DNA of 64,000 nucleotides from Pulicaria dysenterica (taxonomy: Eukaryota > Streptophyta > Magnoliopsida > Asterales > Asteraceae). The stretch lies in contig OX359288.1 in assembly GCA_947179395.2 (NCBI GenBank), forward strand, positions 115,956,909 through 116,020,908, given 5' to 3'. The position numbers and the translations under genes are program-made. Numbering within the stretch: position 1 is the first letter of the stretch; each line of letters opens with the position of its first letter. The notes below the pieces were generated by a model. That model made no database searches. It saw only the letters and a list, made by a program, of their open reading frames with translations, and was not told where the DNA came from. Shown piece by piece: positions 9,948 to 21,240 of this stretch.

Positions 9948-11510
9948 ATGTCAAGTGTGGAACAGTCGTGTGTTTCTGATCTTGAAAAGGACTTAAACAG
10001 CAAAATTCAAATTCTCGAAGCCAGATTAGATAACAATTACAATGAATTAATTCAGTGCAATCGAGAACTGGCATCAGCAAATGATCAACTGTCTTATGTA
10101 CAAGGAAAGTTCAAACTCTGTGAAGAAAAAGTTCAATATCTCACTGAAGTCAACTCTGAAATTACTGTCAAATTAAGGGATGCAGAAATTAAATGTAAAG
10201 ATTATGACGCTGAGCTTGATCGTTATGTTAAAGAAAGAATCCAACTGTATTCGAAAGTTAAAGAACTGGAAGATAATTTTTGTAAACGTGGTCAATCAGA
10301 ACAGACTATATTTTTTAATAAACCAAAAGACACTAAATTTTACGATGTAAAAGCAGGTCTAGGTTTTGAAAATCCAAAGAATTTATCTAAAGTCTGTCGT
10401 GCTCAATTTTATGAATTTGAATTTATGGGTTGGGGTTTCACCGATTTAATGAAATTCACAGGGGCTTCAGAAGATGATGAGTTGGAAATTCCAAAAAGAG
10501 AAAATAAAGAAAAATTGCAACTTCCGTTTGACTATTCTGAGTTAAACAAAAGTTATGAAAATTTTGAAACTTCTTTAGCAACTAAATCTCCAACAACTTA
10601 TTCTTCTGAAGAATTTAATCAAAAATCAGAAAATCTTTCTGAAAAACCCGAATATTCTGATCTTTATATTCCAGGTTCTATTTTGAAAAAGAAAGTTTCT
10701 GATCTTCAAGAAGAGTTAGTTAAACAAACAACAGATTTCACTAATGAAAGAGTTATTCTACTTGATAGAATAAATTCTTTAAAAGACCAACTCACTTCCG
10801 CTGTCAACAATAAAACAGAAAATGTTTCAAACTCTTTCGTTGACAAAGGTAAATCTGTTGTAGAACAAAGTTTTGATGATTTAACGGAATCCAATTTTAG
10901 TGACAAAGTTTTTGATAACCAGTGCAGCACATCTCAGCATAATCAATACGTTCAATTTCCTAACCAAGATTTGAAAGTGATGATAGAGAAAACTTTAAGT
11001 AAAAGGCAAGCCAAGAGAGCATTGTGGCTTGAGAAAAGAAAGAGTTTTCTAGAAGCCAAGAAAAGACTTTTACAAGAGAGAAATCATTCTGGTTCTGGTA
11101 GTTATAACAATAATTTTGGTCATGTGCATGGAACAACTTTAAATGCTAGAAATAGTTCTCGTTGTGCAAAGACAAATGTTTCAAATGAGTTTGGTTTTGA
11201 TTCCAGTGTTCATTCTCATGCTCATATTAGGAAGTATGAATCTTCTTCTTTTGTTAGTACTTGTTGGGATGCTTTAGATAAGTCTGATGTGAAATATCCA
11301 TTTAAGGTATATTCTATTAAGCACTTGATAAGGTTATCGAAGGAGAAAATGTGTACCTCACCTCAAAGAGTGAACACATTTTTGATCAATCAGAACATTC
11401 AAAAGGAGAAATTGAATTCTAACTACAAGTGGATGCCTAAAAATGAATCTGTAGTTAATTCTCCTAATCCACCTGGACCCAAACTCAAATGGGTACCAAA
11501 ATCTGCATAA
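9948..11510 (+). CDS. Retrotransposon-encoded coiled-coil protein, gag-derived (520 aa)
   Basis: This is the only long ORF of the LTR element and has no stop or frameshift. Residues ~1-110 are heptad-like and rich in Leu, Glu, Lys and Asn, predicting a coiled coil. The middle (~125-165) has FNKPKDTKFYDVKAGLGFEN; the part after ~340 is basic (KRQAKRALWLEKRKSFLEAK). The end carries PPGPKLKWVPKSA, which in plant copia polyproteins lies just before the protease. I recognise the sequence style from copia gag-pol spacer regions, but the nucleocapsid CCHC knuckle and all pol domains are absent. The start is the first ATG after the leader repeats; TCTGCCAATC precedes it. A structural, particle- or RNA-binding role is plausible but unproven. 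It may also be a drifting remnant, although an intact 520-codon frame argues for recent origin or selection. Confidence 0.75.
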   Translation: MSSVEQSCVSDLEKDLNSKIQILEARLDNNYNELIQCNRELASANDQLSYVQGKFKLCEEKVQYLTEVNSEITVKLRDAEIKCKDYDAELDRYVKERIQLYSKVKELEDNFCKRGQSEQTIFFNKPKDTKFYDVKAGLGFENPKNLSKVCRAQFYEFEFMGWGFTDLMKFTGASEDDELEIPKRENKEKLQLPFDYSELNKSYENFETSLATKSPTTYSSEEFNQKSENLSEKPEYSDLYIPGSILKKKVSDLQEELVKQTTDFTNERVILLDRINSLKDQLTSAVNNKTENVSNSFVDKGKSVVEQSFDDLTESNFSDKVFDNQCSTSQHNQYVQFPNQDLKVMIEKTLSKRQAKRALWLEKRKSFLEAKKRLLQERNHSGSGSYNNNFGHVHGTTLNARNSSRCAKTNVSNEFGFDSSVHSHAHIRKYESSSFVSTCWDALDKSDVKYPFKVYSIKHLIRLSKEKMCTSPQRVNTFLINQNIQKEKLNSNYKWMPKNESVVNSPNPPGPKLKWVPKSA

Positions 11511-13388
11511 CTTGTTTTGCAGATAAGCCTAGAGACATTATGGAACACCACAGTTACACTCTGGAGAATATGTGAAGTCAAAACAATTGTGTGTTCAATA
11601 CGCGAAGAAGTTTAAATCTCATGGCTTGGAGAAAGAAAAGTGTTTCTTGCAGTTCATCACACACATCATTCTGTTCAGCATCAGCCCGAGCCTGATAATC
11701 TGAGAAGCATATTTTGTAGTTTATCTTTATCTTATATAACTTGTGTGTTGATGATTGTTACTTGTAGGGGGAGCACAAGTCTTCAAGACCCGCAAATATG
11801 CAATTTTCTCAATAAGATTGTTTTTATGCATCCTTGTTGGGGGAGTAAATCAGAAACTATTTTACAAAAATATTTATTTTTTTGTTCTAGTTTCATTCTT
11901 AGAAAATCCAAAAACATTTCAAATGTTCAAAATTACAAAAATATTTTATTGTTACGATCGCCTCGTGCGTAATGTGTTTAGGCAGCTTCTTCACTCCTAT
12001 GGTCTAGCCAGGACCGGACAGACCTACCCAAGGAGCTTCCTATTTTATAGAAGTGAGATAAAGAGTGTCTAGTCATTTTGGAAAGAGAGTTTGAGGGAGA
12101 AGTTGAAAAATATTCAGAAAGCTGAGGGTGAGAGAAAGGATCAAAAGAAAAGAAAGATCCTCACTAAACAGTGTCAATCTGGGTAGCCACATCTACTACT
12201 GGTTTTATACTGGTATTGAAAAAGACATTATGGACCCAGTGATGCAATGCACTTACCCCACCCAGCTACTCAATTATCTCTTAAAAGATAATTGTTTCAA
12301 CTTCACACGGAGATTTTTCACATACACTATTGACATCTCATTTGGAGATTGTTGATATTGAAAATAGGAGGACAACTACTCCGGTCCCCGACTTCTTTCG
12401 TGCACTTATCGAGTCTAGAGCCAATTGATATATCTTTCTTGTTTAGGACACCTATGGATTCTGCCTGTTTTTGTGACAGTGCCGGAACATCTTGAGTAAT
12501 ATCTTTATGATATTTACAGTGATAGATGGAAATCCTACCAGTGCTAACATCATGCCAAAGTTGAACGTAGGTCACTCAATTTATTTAAACTGAAGTGTTA
12601 ACGGGAAATCTATGTGATCCCGGTTTTACAACGGATACTTTAATTGTCATATCATTCTGATAGAGTCATGCCAAAATCAAGCTGAATTCAGTTTACAGGT
12701 GCATGATGATCATGATGGATTCTGACCATCATGAGGGGGAGAATCAAGTTACAAAAGTGTTACATAAGAAGAAAAGGTTGATTTTGAGAAAGTTCATCAA
12801 GAGTGTGCAGCCGAAGATATAATAATTCAAATGTTGAGATTATTAACATGTCAAGGGGGAGCTAATACATCAAGTGCAGTGTGTCTTAAAATTTTCAAAG
12901 AGAAGACGACAGTTTTAAAGAGAAGAAGACAACTGTCACAAATTTGAACGGGAGCAAGGTCCAGGAAAAATTTCAGATTTTAAAGATCTTGAGCTACTTT
13001 CGAGGGGGAGCAAATTTTGTTTAAAAAAACAAAAAACAAAATTTCAAAGGTGGTGAAACAGCCAATCAAACCCTCGAGTAATATTTATGCGTAATCAAGA
13101 AATATTATTCTCGTGTAATGCTCAAGACTGTTCCCGTGAAAACAAAAGAGATGATCATGGTTGTAAATTAAGATAAGTGTGAGGCTTCTACTACAATCTC
13201 TGATAAACAACCTGATCACTGTTGACGAGTCTTTGAAAATCTCGTGAAGACTCAAAATTTCAAAGAATGATCTCCTAAACGTTGAATGCAGAAAGAAAAA
13301 GAATCTCTGCATATTCTCAATGGGGAAGATTGTTTTGATGCTTAAATTGTTTATTTTTGTTTATTATGCTTAATTGTAAATTGAACAC
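11511..13388 (+). other. Non-coding 3' region of the LTR element with five GGGGGA tracts
   Basis: No frame here matches a pol domain. Five polypurine tracts of the form (A/T)GGGGGAG occur near 11,767, 11,839, 12,735, 12,855 and 13,004, upstream of the LTR-proximal tract at 13,389. Several internal polypurine tracts are known from SIRE-type copia elements. Confidence 0.65.
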
Positions 13389-13400
13389 AAAGGGAGAGAT
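13389..13400 (+). promoter_or_regulatory. Polypurine tract next to the 3' LTR
   Basis: AAAGGGAGAGAT directly precedes the 3' LTR, the expected primer site for plus-strand synthesis. Confidence 0.8.
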
Positions 13401-13676
13401 TGTTAGGTCCTAAATTGTGTTCAATATATTTTAGTGGAGTTTAGTGTTACATGTAACATTAGTGATAGTATAGGGTAGCTTATGTAAATACCCAAGGGGT
13501 ATAAGTACTACTTGGCTAACCCTATTCTAATTAAGCTTTCATTCAATGATTAACAGTGTGTTCTTTGGCCGTATATCGTCTCTCACGTTCGTATCTTCAT
13601 ATACATCCAAGAACTTGATCATTATGTATTGATTGCTTCAATGTTTGATTGATACTTGATACAATTGGGTCTTACA
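13401..13676 (+). repeat. 3' LTR
   Basis: 276 bp, TGTTAGG...TTACA, followed by the target duplication ACCGG. Confidence 0.93.
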
Positions 13677-13930
13677 ACCGGCAACCTCATTTGATCACTT
13701 TTTATTCTCTTTGGTGGAAAGTGGAAATACAAAAAAAGAAAAGGAAATATTTGGAGGTTGGTTCAACATGTATAACTTGGCTTATATGAAAGGCTAGAAA
13801 GAAATTGGTATTTGAAGGTAAATCATTTTCGGCAACTTTGGTGATTGAAGAAGTCCAAGAAACTCTCTTTACGTGGTTGAAGTTTAAATCAAGTTGTAAG
13901 CTATTATTATAGTCTATGTGGAGTTGGAAC
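13677..13930 (+). pseudogene. LINE-type remnant, C-terminal end (fragment A, part 2)
   Basis: After the LTR element the interrupted relic resumes. One frame around 13,793-13,900 reads ARKKLVFEGKSF then SATLVIEEVQETLFTWLKFK. This resembles the W-x-x-RN-x-x-VF segment and the final helix of plant LINE ORF2 proteins. Frameshifts and stops make it non-functional. Removing both insertions would join 8604 to 8943 and 8980 to 13,677. Confidence 0.5.
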
Positions 13931-14109
13931 ACTTTATTTCTTTTTTGATTGTACTATAACTCTTATTTGCAAGCACCTTATTTGAAGTTATTTAATATAT
14001 TTAGGATATCTAAGCAGATTATGAACATGTCGAAGCTTCTTGCTTAGTTATCCCAATCTGCTATTCAAAATATATATATATTTGCCGGTGGGTGGGAGTG
14101 ATGGGGGAT

Positions 14110-14525
14110 TTGTTAAATGCGAACAAATAATTTTGGCTAATGTTTTACTTTCATGAATCGTCTAAAAATTATGACTAATGAATCGACAAACTTGATTAGG
14201 TTTTGGTCTACTTTTGTCCATTTGAAAGTTAGTATAATTATGTGGAGAATGTTGAATGGTGTAAGCCCAGCTAGAGTAGATCTTTTATATGAAGGCATTT
14301 CGACCAGCTCTTCTAATTGTGTCAACTATAACAATGAGTCCAAGGATAGCGATCATGTTTTCTTGCGTTGTGTTGTTAGTCAAGTTTTGTACTGTAAGAT
14401 GTGGGAGTGGTGTGGCTTGGATTGTCCTTGGCCAAGTTCTATAGTCAATAAAATAGTTGGCGTGTAGTACAAATTGAGATGTCTATAGAAACGAGGTTAG
14501 TAAATCAATTTTGCTCTATCACAAA
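14110..14525 (+). pseudogene. LINE-type reverse transcriptase remnant, zinc-binding region (fragment B)
   Basis: An open frame at 14,153-14,467 contains FWSTFVHLKVSIIMWRMLNG followed by VSPARVDL and, further on, DHVFLRCVVSQVLY and MWEWCGLDCP. This is the zf-RVT pattern (W-R-x-L...L-x-x-R-G-I...DH-x-F-x-C...W-x-W) of plant LINEs, though the first Cys pair is weak. The relic is cut at 14,525 by the CACTA element and appears to continue at 21,266-21,530. It is a second, independent fragment from the one at 8.5 kb. Confidence 0.6.
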
Positions 14526-14539
14526 CACTACTAGAAAAA

Positions 14540-14990
14540 TCAGAATTTGCGACGGCCAAATCCGTCGCTAAACCGTCGCTAATCTCTATTTGCGACGGAT
14601 TTGCGACGGAATAAATCCCTCGCTATTTTGTTCCTCGCTAATGGTTAGCGACGTTTTTTTGCGACGGATTCGATCTGTTTGCGATGGAATATAGGCGTCG
14701 CTAAAAGGTCGGAGATTAACAACGGATTAGCGACGAAAATATAGCGAGGGATTACCGACGGCAAGTTGCGACGGTTTAGAGACGGTTTTCAACAAACGTT
14801 TGAAACGTGCCTTACCGACGGTTTAGCTACGAATTATGTAGCGACGGACTTCTTTCCGGCGGATTAGTGACGGACTTCTTTCCGGCGGATTAGCGACGGA
14901 CTGTCCCGACGGAAATGAGGGTTAGCGACGGATTTGTCATAAAACATGCAAATTGCAGCGACGGATTAACGCCAGATTAGCGACGGATTT
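14540..14990. repeat. CACTA subterminal repeats, left end
   Basis: Many copies of GCGACGGA, TAGCGACGG and GTCGCTAA in both orientations, of the kind bound by CACTA-encoded proteins at element ends. Confidence 0.85.
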
Positions 14991-15184
14991 TTAAAAATAC
15001 AGCTATAAATTTTTGTATTTTTATAAAATTTTCCTGTTCAATACAAATATAAAGATAGCACTACATTTAATACCAAATTCAAAGATCCAATCACATTCAA
15101 AAGTTATAATAGTGTTTGGAGGTAGGGTATCAATCAATAATGTTAGAAATTTAAGTTATCATTAATAAACAAGAACATAACTAA

Positions 15185-16318
15185 CTAACTAGGAGGGGGA
15201 CGGGGATGAGGAGGGGTAGAGTTAGAACGGTAATGTGAAAGTAACATCTCTTGTAGCTGATTAAACCGCTCATCAGTAGCTTTTCGTGTCTCTTCTTCTC
15301 TCTTGCAAGAGTCTTCCATCTCTTGCTTTCGAGCCTCTTCCATTTACTTACGGGACTCTTCCATCTCCTTTAAAAGCCTCTGTTCTCGTTCACGCAACTC
15401 TTGTACTTGTTGTTTCAGCTCGAGTACCTAAGTATAATAAGTACATATTACAACCCAAATTTGACATATAAACAATTAACCATTAAATGAATTCAATATG
15501 ACCACGTAAGATGTATCAATATTACTTGTGAAAACTCAATTTAACCAATTTAGATGTATTATTACCATATAAACACATCCACCTCACACCCAACAAACAT
15601 ACATCATAATTTCTTTCATTTAGTTGATAACAATCATTATTAAAACGCAATTCCAACCATATTAACTACTAACCGCTTATCTTTGATTTATAACAACCTA
15701 GTTACACACTTCATGACCCATTCATACTCATGTGGTCCATTACAACAAAATTTGACTAACTTATAGCAATATATAAAAGATTAACCTCATATTGAACCAT
15801 TCATACTTTATTTGGTCCATCATGACTCATTCATACTCAAGTGTCCTATTAGTGACCCACTAACACCCGTTATTACCCGCATCAATAATTAGTAATTACT
15901 ATCACATGTATTCATACTCATACCACACGTTATAATTAAATTTAATAACTTTAAGCTAGATATTACCCATTTTGAGTCAAAATGACCCACTAACACCCGT
16001 TATTACCCGAATGACCCATTAAAAACCCAATATTGTAAATACTACGTATAATCCTTAAATGAAAACAAATTACAATAAACTAACCTCATCGGAAGATGCT
16101 ACACCCGCTGGAAGAGAAAACGAAACATGACCAAAATTACTTGTCTCACCCGTCACGAGATAACTAGGATATGAGGTACTACCAATCCCCTCTAATCTCC
16201 CCTTCTTCTTCCCTCCTACAGCAATCTCCCAAATACTAATATCGCCTAGTGGTTGACTTGAAATATCTCCATACGCATAAGACATTAAACCCTTGTTATT
16301 TTTCTTTTTGTAATACAA
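15185..16318 (-). pseudogene. CACTA TNP1-like (plant En/Spm transposase family) C-terminal remnant
   Basis: Two minus-strand exons are visible. The upstream one (16,318-16,085) contains ISIWEIAVGGKKKGRLEGIG then STSYPSYL, close to the W-x-x-x-G-G-x-KKGR-x-x-G-x-GS signature of the plant En/Spm transposase family. It ends at a GT donor after SSDE. The next exon (15,427-15,185) starts after an AG acceptor with VLELKQQVQELREREQ, continues as a charged coiled coil and ends HPRPPPS-stop. Both junctions are phase 0. A single TAA at 15,346-15,344 interrupts the coiled coil where KQM or KKM would be expected, so the copy is broken. Exons further upstream were not resolved. The product would bind the subterminal repeats, by analogy with TNPA. 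Confidence 0.65.
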
Positions 16319-18534
16319 AAGGATCCCTAAAATATTAAACCCTTGTTATTTTCTAACAAAAGAAAAAAAAGTCAGGTCAATCTAAACAACTTAACAATAG
16401 ACTAAAAAACAAGTGTGAATATCAAAGTATGAGATCAAAAATAACAAAAATCAACATCCAGTTTATAAGTCTCAAACAGGTTGGTTTGATTGGGAATGAT
16501 CAAGCTACGAAAATAGTAAGCAGGGCCGGTCCAATGAGTTTTCATGCCCTGGGCGAAGTAAGCTACTAATGCCCCTTCCGGCCTCCCCTCCCCCATCCCC
16601 TGTATGAGCTTTAGCGCGCACAAACAAGATATATAACATAAGTGTATAATATTCTTATTGACTTGAAACAAAATAAAGTTTAAGGTTAGAAGATAAAAAA
16701 ACCTAGTCAAGCTTGTAGATACTTGAACTTTTGATGTTAATGTACTTTTGAATTTCAATTGATTGATTCTGCAAAAGGAACATATAAAAACATTGAAGAA
16801 TCAATCAAAAGGAACATAAAAAGACATTGAAGGTAAATCTACTTTTCTATTCATCAATACGTCAATACACAAAACCATAAATTGAAAAATACTAGAGAGT
16901 TTAAAGCAGTGAACTATTTCAAGTTCAGCAGTGTTGCAAATAAGTTTTTTTAACCATATAGAGAGTTTAAAGCTACTGACAAAATAAATGGCACATACAC
17001 TTCATAAGACAACATTTCCATTAAATTCAATGTTATATGTATGTCTTAAGTTAACAAATGCATAGTGCGATTTCCATTTAAACGGAATAGCATGGACACC
17101 TAATGATTTTTAAAATATAATGCTTTTAGGTTCATGATTTGGTTTACGTATCATTTACTAAGGAAACCAAATCCTCTTACAATATGATTTACTTTCTGTA
17201 AGAATCCTAAATGAACACAACTAGAATATCAACTATTCATATTCATGGATATAAGAATCCTAAATGCTAAACAGATTCATCAAAAGACAATCTTCTCAAA
17301 ACAGTTCAACAGATTCAGTGGCAATCGGATGGATAACTAGAATAAGATATTTAGAATTTCATATTCATGGATGCTGATTTATAATTTCGATAGATGAGTA
17401 CGGAGTACCAAACAGAAACACGAGTCTAGATACGAACCTGTTTCAGCAGTGCAGCACTTGCAATTAGTGATTCGTGATGACTGATGACACAAGTACGATG
17501 CAAAACAGTAAAAGCAAACAGTTATACACCAAACAGAAACACAGTCTGTTGTGCAAATGTTCACAAATTGCAATTGTGCAAGGCAAGAACTCTCGATGAT
17601 GAGTTAATCACGAAATAGAAAAACAGAAAACAGTTAAACACAAAACTAAATGACGGAATCACGAGTTCACTATAATCACGAAATAGAAAAACAGAAACAG
17701 ATATACTCGGAGTACGAAATACAGAAACAAAATCCCTAACTTACACAGTCGCCGGTTCGTGAATAGTGAAATGCATTGAGAACTCCAAACGATGTTGCGG
17801 TTCAATCGCCTCATTGCCCTCACCCGTATATGAACTAACTAGTAGCTTCATCTCAATCAATTTCAGCACTGAATGCATAGTAACAGATTTAGGGTTGAAG
17901 TCTACCTATGACTTGAGATTAGGGAAGTAAAAATTTTTATACCTTGAGCTGGTAAACCGGAATGAAACTGAAAAATGTTGAGAGCGATGATGCACTGGTG
18001 GTTCGAAGTTTCTGAACGGAAGGACTGCGACGGCTGTTGGCGGCTCTGTACGCACAGCAGTACGGCAGAGAGATTGCTACAGGGGTCGGTGAACTACCGT
18101 CGGTGACTGTGGTGTCGACGGGAAACGGCGGAGGTGAGTACCGAAGGTGATGGTCAGAGATGTCGAGCAGTGGTTTGTCGTGGAGGGAGGGCAGAAACAA
18201 TGTAGGTGATGGCGGAGGAGTTGTGGTCGCCGGCTGTGGTGATGGCTGAGTTTAGAGGGAGGAACGATGCTTCTGAGATGGAAATTTGGAAAGCGGCAAA
18301 AATAGGGTTGGCGTTTGGTGGGAATCGAAAATGAGAGAGAGGGAAATTTGGAAGGGGGAAAGTTTGGAGGTAGATTGAAATTTTTTGGTTTTTATATATT
18401 TTATAAAAATAGTTAATACTATTAAGATATATTAACAATGTTCTTATTTTTTATTACTTATATATTTTAAAATCTTATTCTTATATAAATTTTAAAATAT
18501 GTTGATTTATAGTAATTTATATTTTTAGTATATA

Positions 18535-18558
18535 TATATATGTGTGTGTGTGTGTGTA
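18535..18558. repeat. TA/TG microsatellite
   Basis: TATATATATG followed by (TG)n inside the CACTA element. Confidence 0.85.
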
Positions 18559-19503
18559 AACGAACAAACGAACATATAACTGAATGTTCACAAGCATAAA
18601 GAACAAATGAGCTATGTTCATGTTTGTTGGTTTATTTAATTAAACGAACATAAAAAATTGTTTTTGCTCGTTCTTTTATTACACAAATGAACATAAATGA
18701 ACTTCCCGCTGAACGAGATCACGAACAGCTCATGAACGTTCGAATCGTTTATAACCCTGGTGACAAAAAATCCAAGGAGAGCTTATGTGATATCATTATC
18801 AAGAACTTTATATTATTTAGGGATACTCAAAACATAAAGATAATTATATTAGAACCCTAAAACAGAATTCTAGAAACAGATTTATAATCAAAATAGAATC
18901 CTCAAAAGTGGTTAGGTTAGGGACAAACAAATTATAAACATAAAATAAGCAATTTAGCTAAGAATCATACAAACAAGCCTTTAATTATACAATATTTTAT
19001 ATAAATCGGAGGGAATTGAAAACGCAACCTTAGAATCACTCGAACAAAAACATAAGCAGGTTTAAGGATTTAGGGAGAGTCAAATCAGATTTATTATCAA
19101 ATTAGACCCTAAAAAGGATTTTAGAAACAAAAATCATAAATAAGAACCCTGCAAGAGATTAAGGATAATAAAGATCAAAAACCTACTGTAATTGAAGGAG
19201 GCTAGCAAGATAAGTAGAAAGCTTACCATCTATCACTTCAATTGAAGGAGAAGTGGTGGTGTTGTCGACGTAAGACAAAGGCGGTGGTATTGTCATGAGC
19301 GGCGGTGAAATCCGACTAGCATTGGTGAATGGTGGTGTAACGTGAGAGAATGATGAAGGGATGAGGTGAACTAGTGATTGAACATATAGCAGGTTTTGAG
19401 AAATGAACAGAGAGGAAAATTTTATGTTTTTAGAAAATACTAGTTTGACTTTATGAAGCATTCATGGTTTCTTGAACTAATTTGGTTTATTTAGATGGAG
19501 TAT

Positions 19504-19728
19504 GATAACCGTAGCTCTTAGAGCTGCGGATAAGAACAAAAATGGTAATATCATTTTCTAAAAATGGTAATCACAACTTATGTTATCATAATTAACTTAC
19601 CATATATTTTCATGGTTACCTTTTAATTAGTTTTCAAATTTTCATACATGAAACAAGTTTACCATTTTTTTAAAAAGAAATATTACTTCATTTTATTCTT
19701 ATCCACAGCCCTTAGGGCTGTGGTTATC
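19504..19728. mobile_element. MITE with inverted ends, nested in the CACTA element
   Basis: The left end GATAACCGTAGCTCTTAGAG and the right end, reverse complement GATAACCACAGCCCTAAGGG, pair over about 45 bp with mismatches. Each arm also has its own small palindrome (CTCTTAGAG; CCCTTAGGG). The 225-bp unit is non-coding. I saw no clear target duplication. Confidence 0.55.
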
Positions 19729-20189
19729 AAGATCCTATTTAAGAGCCATGGCGAATAATAACATTTTTTAAGACGGCAAATTTGTATATATTTTTCAAAT
19801 ATTTATATCCTATTTATCATTATTAGTAAGAAAATGGTGAAGACTCTAACCTCGAATTCAACTTGGGAAAATCGCCGGTTTTTACAAATTTTGTTCACCC
19901 GATTGAACAAAATATGACTTAGTTAGACTAATACTAAGAATGATTGACCAATTTTAGGGGTGTAATCGAGTAAAGTCGACACAATGCCTAGCTCGAGCTC
20001 GACTCATTTCTAAAACTCAATTAGGAGCACGAGCCTGACGAGCTAGGCATTATGGAACCGAGCTTGGCTCGAAAAAAATTCTCGAGTAGCTCGAGCTCGA
20101 ATCGGTTCAAATTGAGTCAAATTCGAATATTTTTTGAGACTGCCTCGAGTAGCTCATTAATTAACTCGTAAAAGGTGTACATATCCTCA

Positions 20190-21240
20190 TCAGCGAAGGA
20201 TCAACGATGAAATTCCTTTGATACTTAAAAACTCGGATCTGTCACAAATTAGCGAGGGAATAGCGATGGAATGCCACGGTTCCGTCGCAAATCCCTCGCT
20301 AATTAGCGAGCGAATAGCGATGAAATACCTTTGATCCTTAATAACATGGTTCCTTCGAAATCCCTCACTAATTAGCGAGGGAATAGCGACGGTATATGTT
20401 AATTCGGAATCCATCGCTAATTAGCGAGGGAATAGCGATGAAATACCATTGATCCTTAATAACTTGGTTTTGTCGCAATCTTTCGCAAATCCCTTGCTAA
20501 TTAGCGAGGGAATAGCGACTGAATGCCACAGTTCCGTCGCAAATCCCTCGCTAATTAGCGATGAAATACCTTGATCCTTAATAACTTGGTTCCGTTGCAA
20601 TCTCTCGCAAATCCCTCGCTAATTAGCGAGGGAATAGCGACGATATACCTTAATTACGAATCCGTCGCAAATTAGCGAGGGAATAGCGACGGAATATCAT
20701 GGTTCCGTCGCAAATCCGTTGCTAATTAGCGAGGGAATAACATTGATCCTTGGTAACTCGGCTCCGTCGCTATCTCTCGCAAATCCCTCGCTAATTAGCG
20801 AGGGAATAGGGACGATATACCTTAATTATGAATCTGTCGCAAATTAGCGAGGGAATAGCGACGGAATATCATGGTTCCGTCGCAAATCCGTTGCTAATTA
20901 GCGAGGGAATAGTGAGGGAATAACATTGATCCTTGACAACTCGGTTTCGTCGCTATCTCTTGAAATCCCTCGCTAATTAGCGAGGGAATAGCGATGCTAT
21001 ACCTCAATTCGGAATCCGTCGCAAATCTGTCTGAAATCGGTCGCTAATTAGCAACGAATTAGAGATGGTTTTTTTCCTCGCTAATTTGCGACAGATTTGC
21101 GACGGAATCCAAATCCGTGGCAAATCCGTCGCAAATTAGCGAGGGAACAGCGATGGTTTTCCCTTGATATCTGGTAACTCGGTTCAGTCGCAGATCCGTC
21201 GCTAATTAGCGACGGATTTCGTCCGTCGCAAATTTTCGTC
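20190..21240. repeat. CACTA subterminal repeats, right end, with 20-bp palindromes
   Basis: At least twelve copies of TTAGCGAGGGAATAGCGA occur here, often joined to their inverse so that the perfect palindrome CCCTCGCTAATTAGCGAGGG is formed (for example near 20,613). A higher-order unit of roughly 170 bp is repeated around 20,590-20,740 and 20,760-20,915. Confidence 0.88.

Larger units (their letters stand above)
8981..13676 (+). mobile_element. Non-autonomous LTR retrotransposon, complete, without pol
   Basis: LTRs at 8981-9252 and 13,401-13,676 both begin TGTTAGGTCC and end in TACA. ACCGG flanks the element (8976-8980 and 13,677-13,681), a perfect 5-bp target duplication. The primer-binding site TGGTATCAGAGC is at 9255-9266, and a purine tract AAAGGGAGAGAT abuts the 3' LTR. 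The 4.1-kb interior has one long ORF (9948-11,510) and no frame with protease, integrase, reverse transcriptase or RNase H motifs. The initiator tRNA-Met site and the style of the ORF point to a Ty1/copia parent, probably near the SIRE type because of several GGGGGA tracts near the 3' end; that placement is inferred. Mobilisation would need proteins from a full-length relative. Confidence 0.93.

Noticed and set aside
11640..12072. Open frames after the retrotransposon ORF
   Set aside because: No pol motif or composition typical of coding; they lie in the polypurine-rich 3' region.
16524..16620. hAT-type terminus (CAGGGCCGGTCC)
   Set aside because: Only one end is seen; no inverted partner was found inside the CACTA body.
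17937..18438. GC-rich minus-strand exon-like block in the CACTA element
   Set aside because: It has a possible donor (CAAG/GTATAA), but the translation matches nothing I know, and no linked exons could be placed.
20190..21240. CRISPR-like spaced repeats
   Set aside because: Units are palindromic, uneven and lie exactly inside CACTA ends with TIR and target duplication; this is a plant nuclear context.
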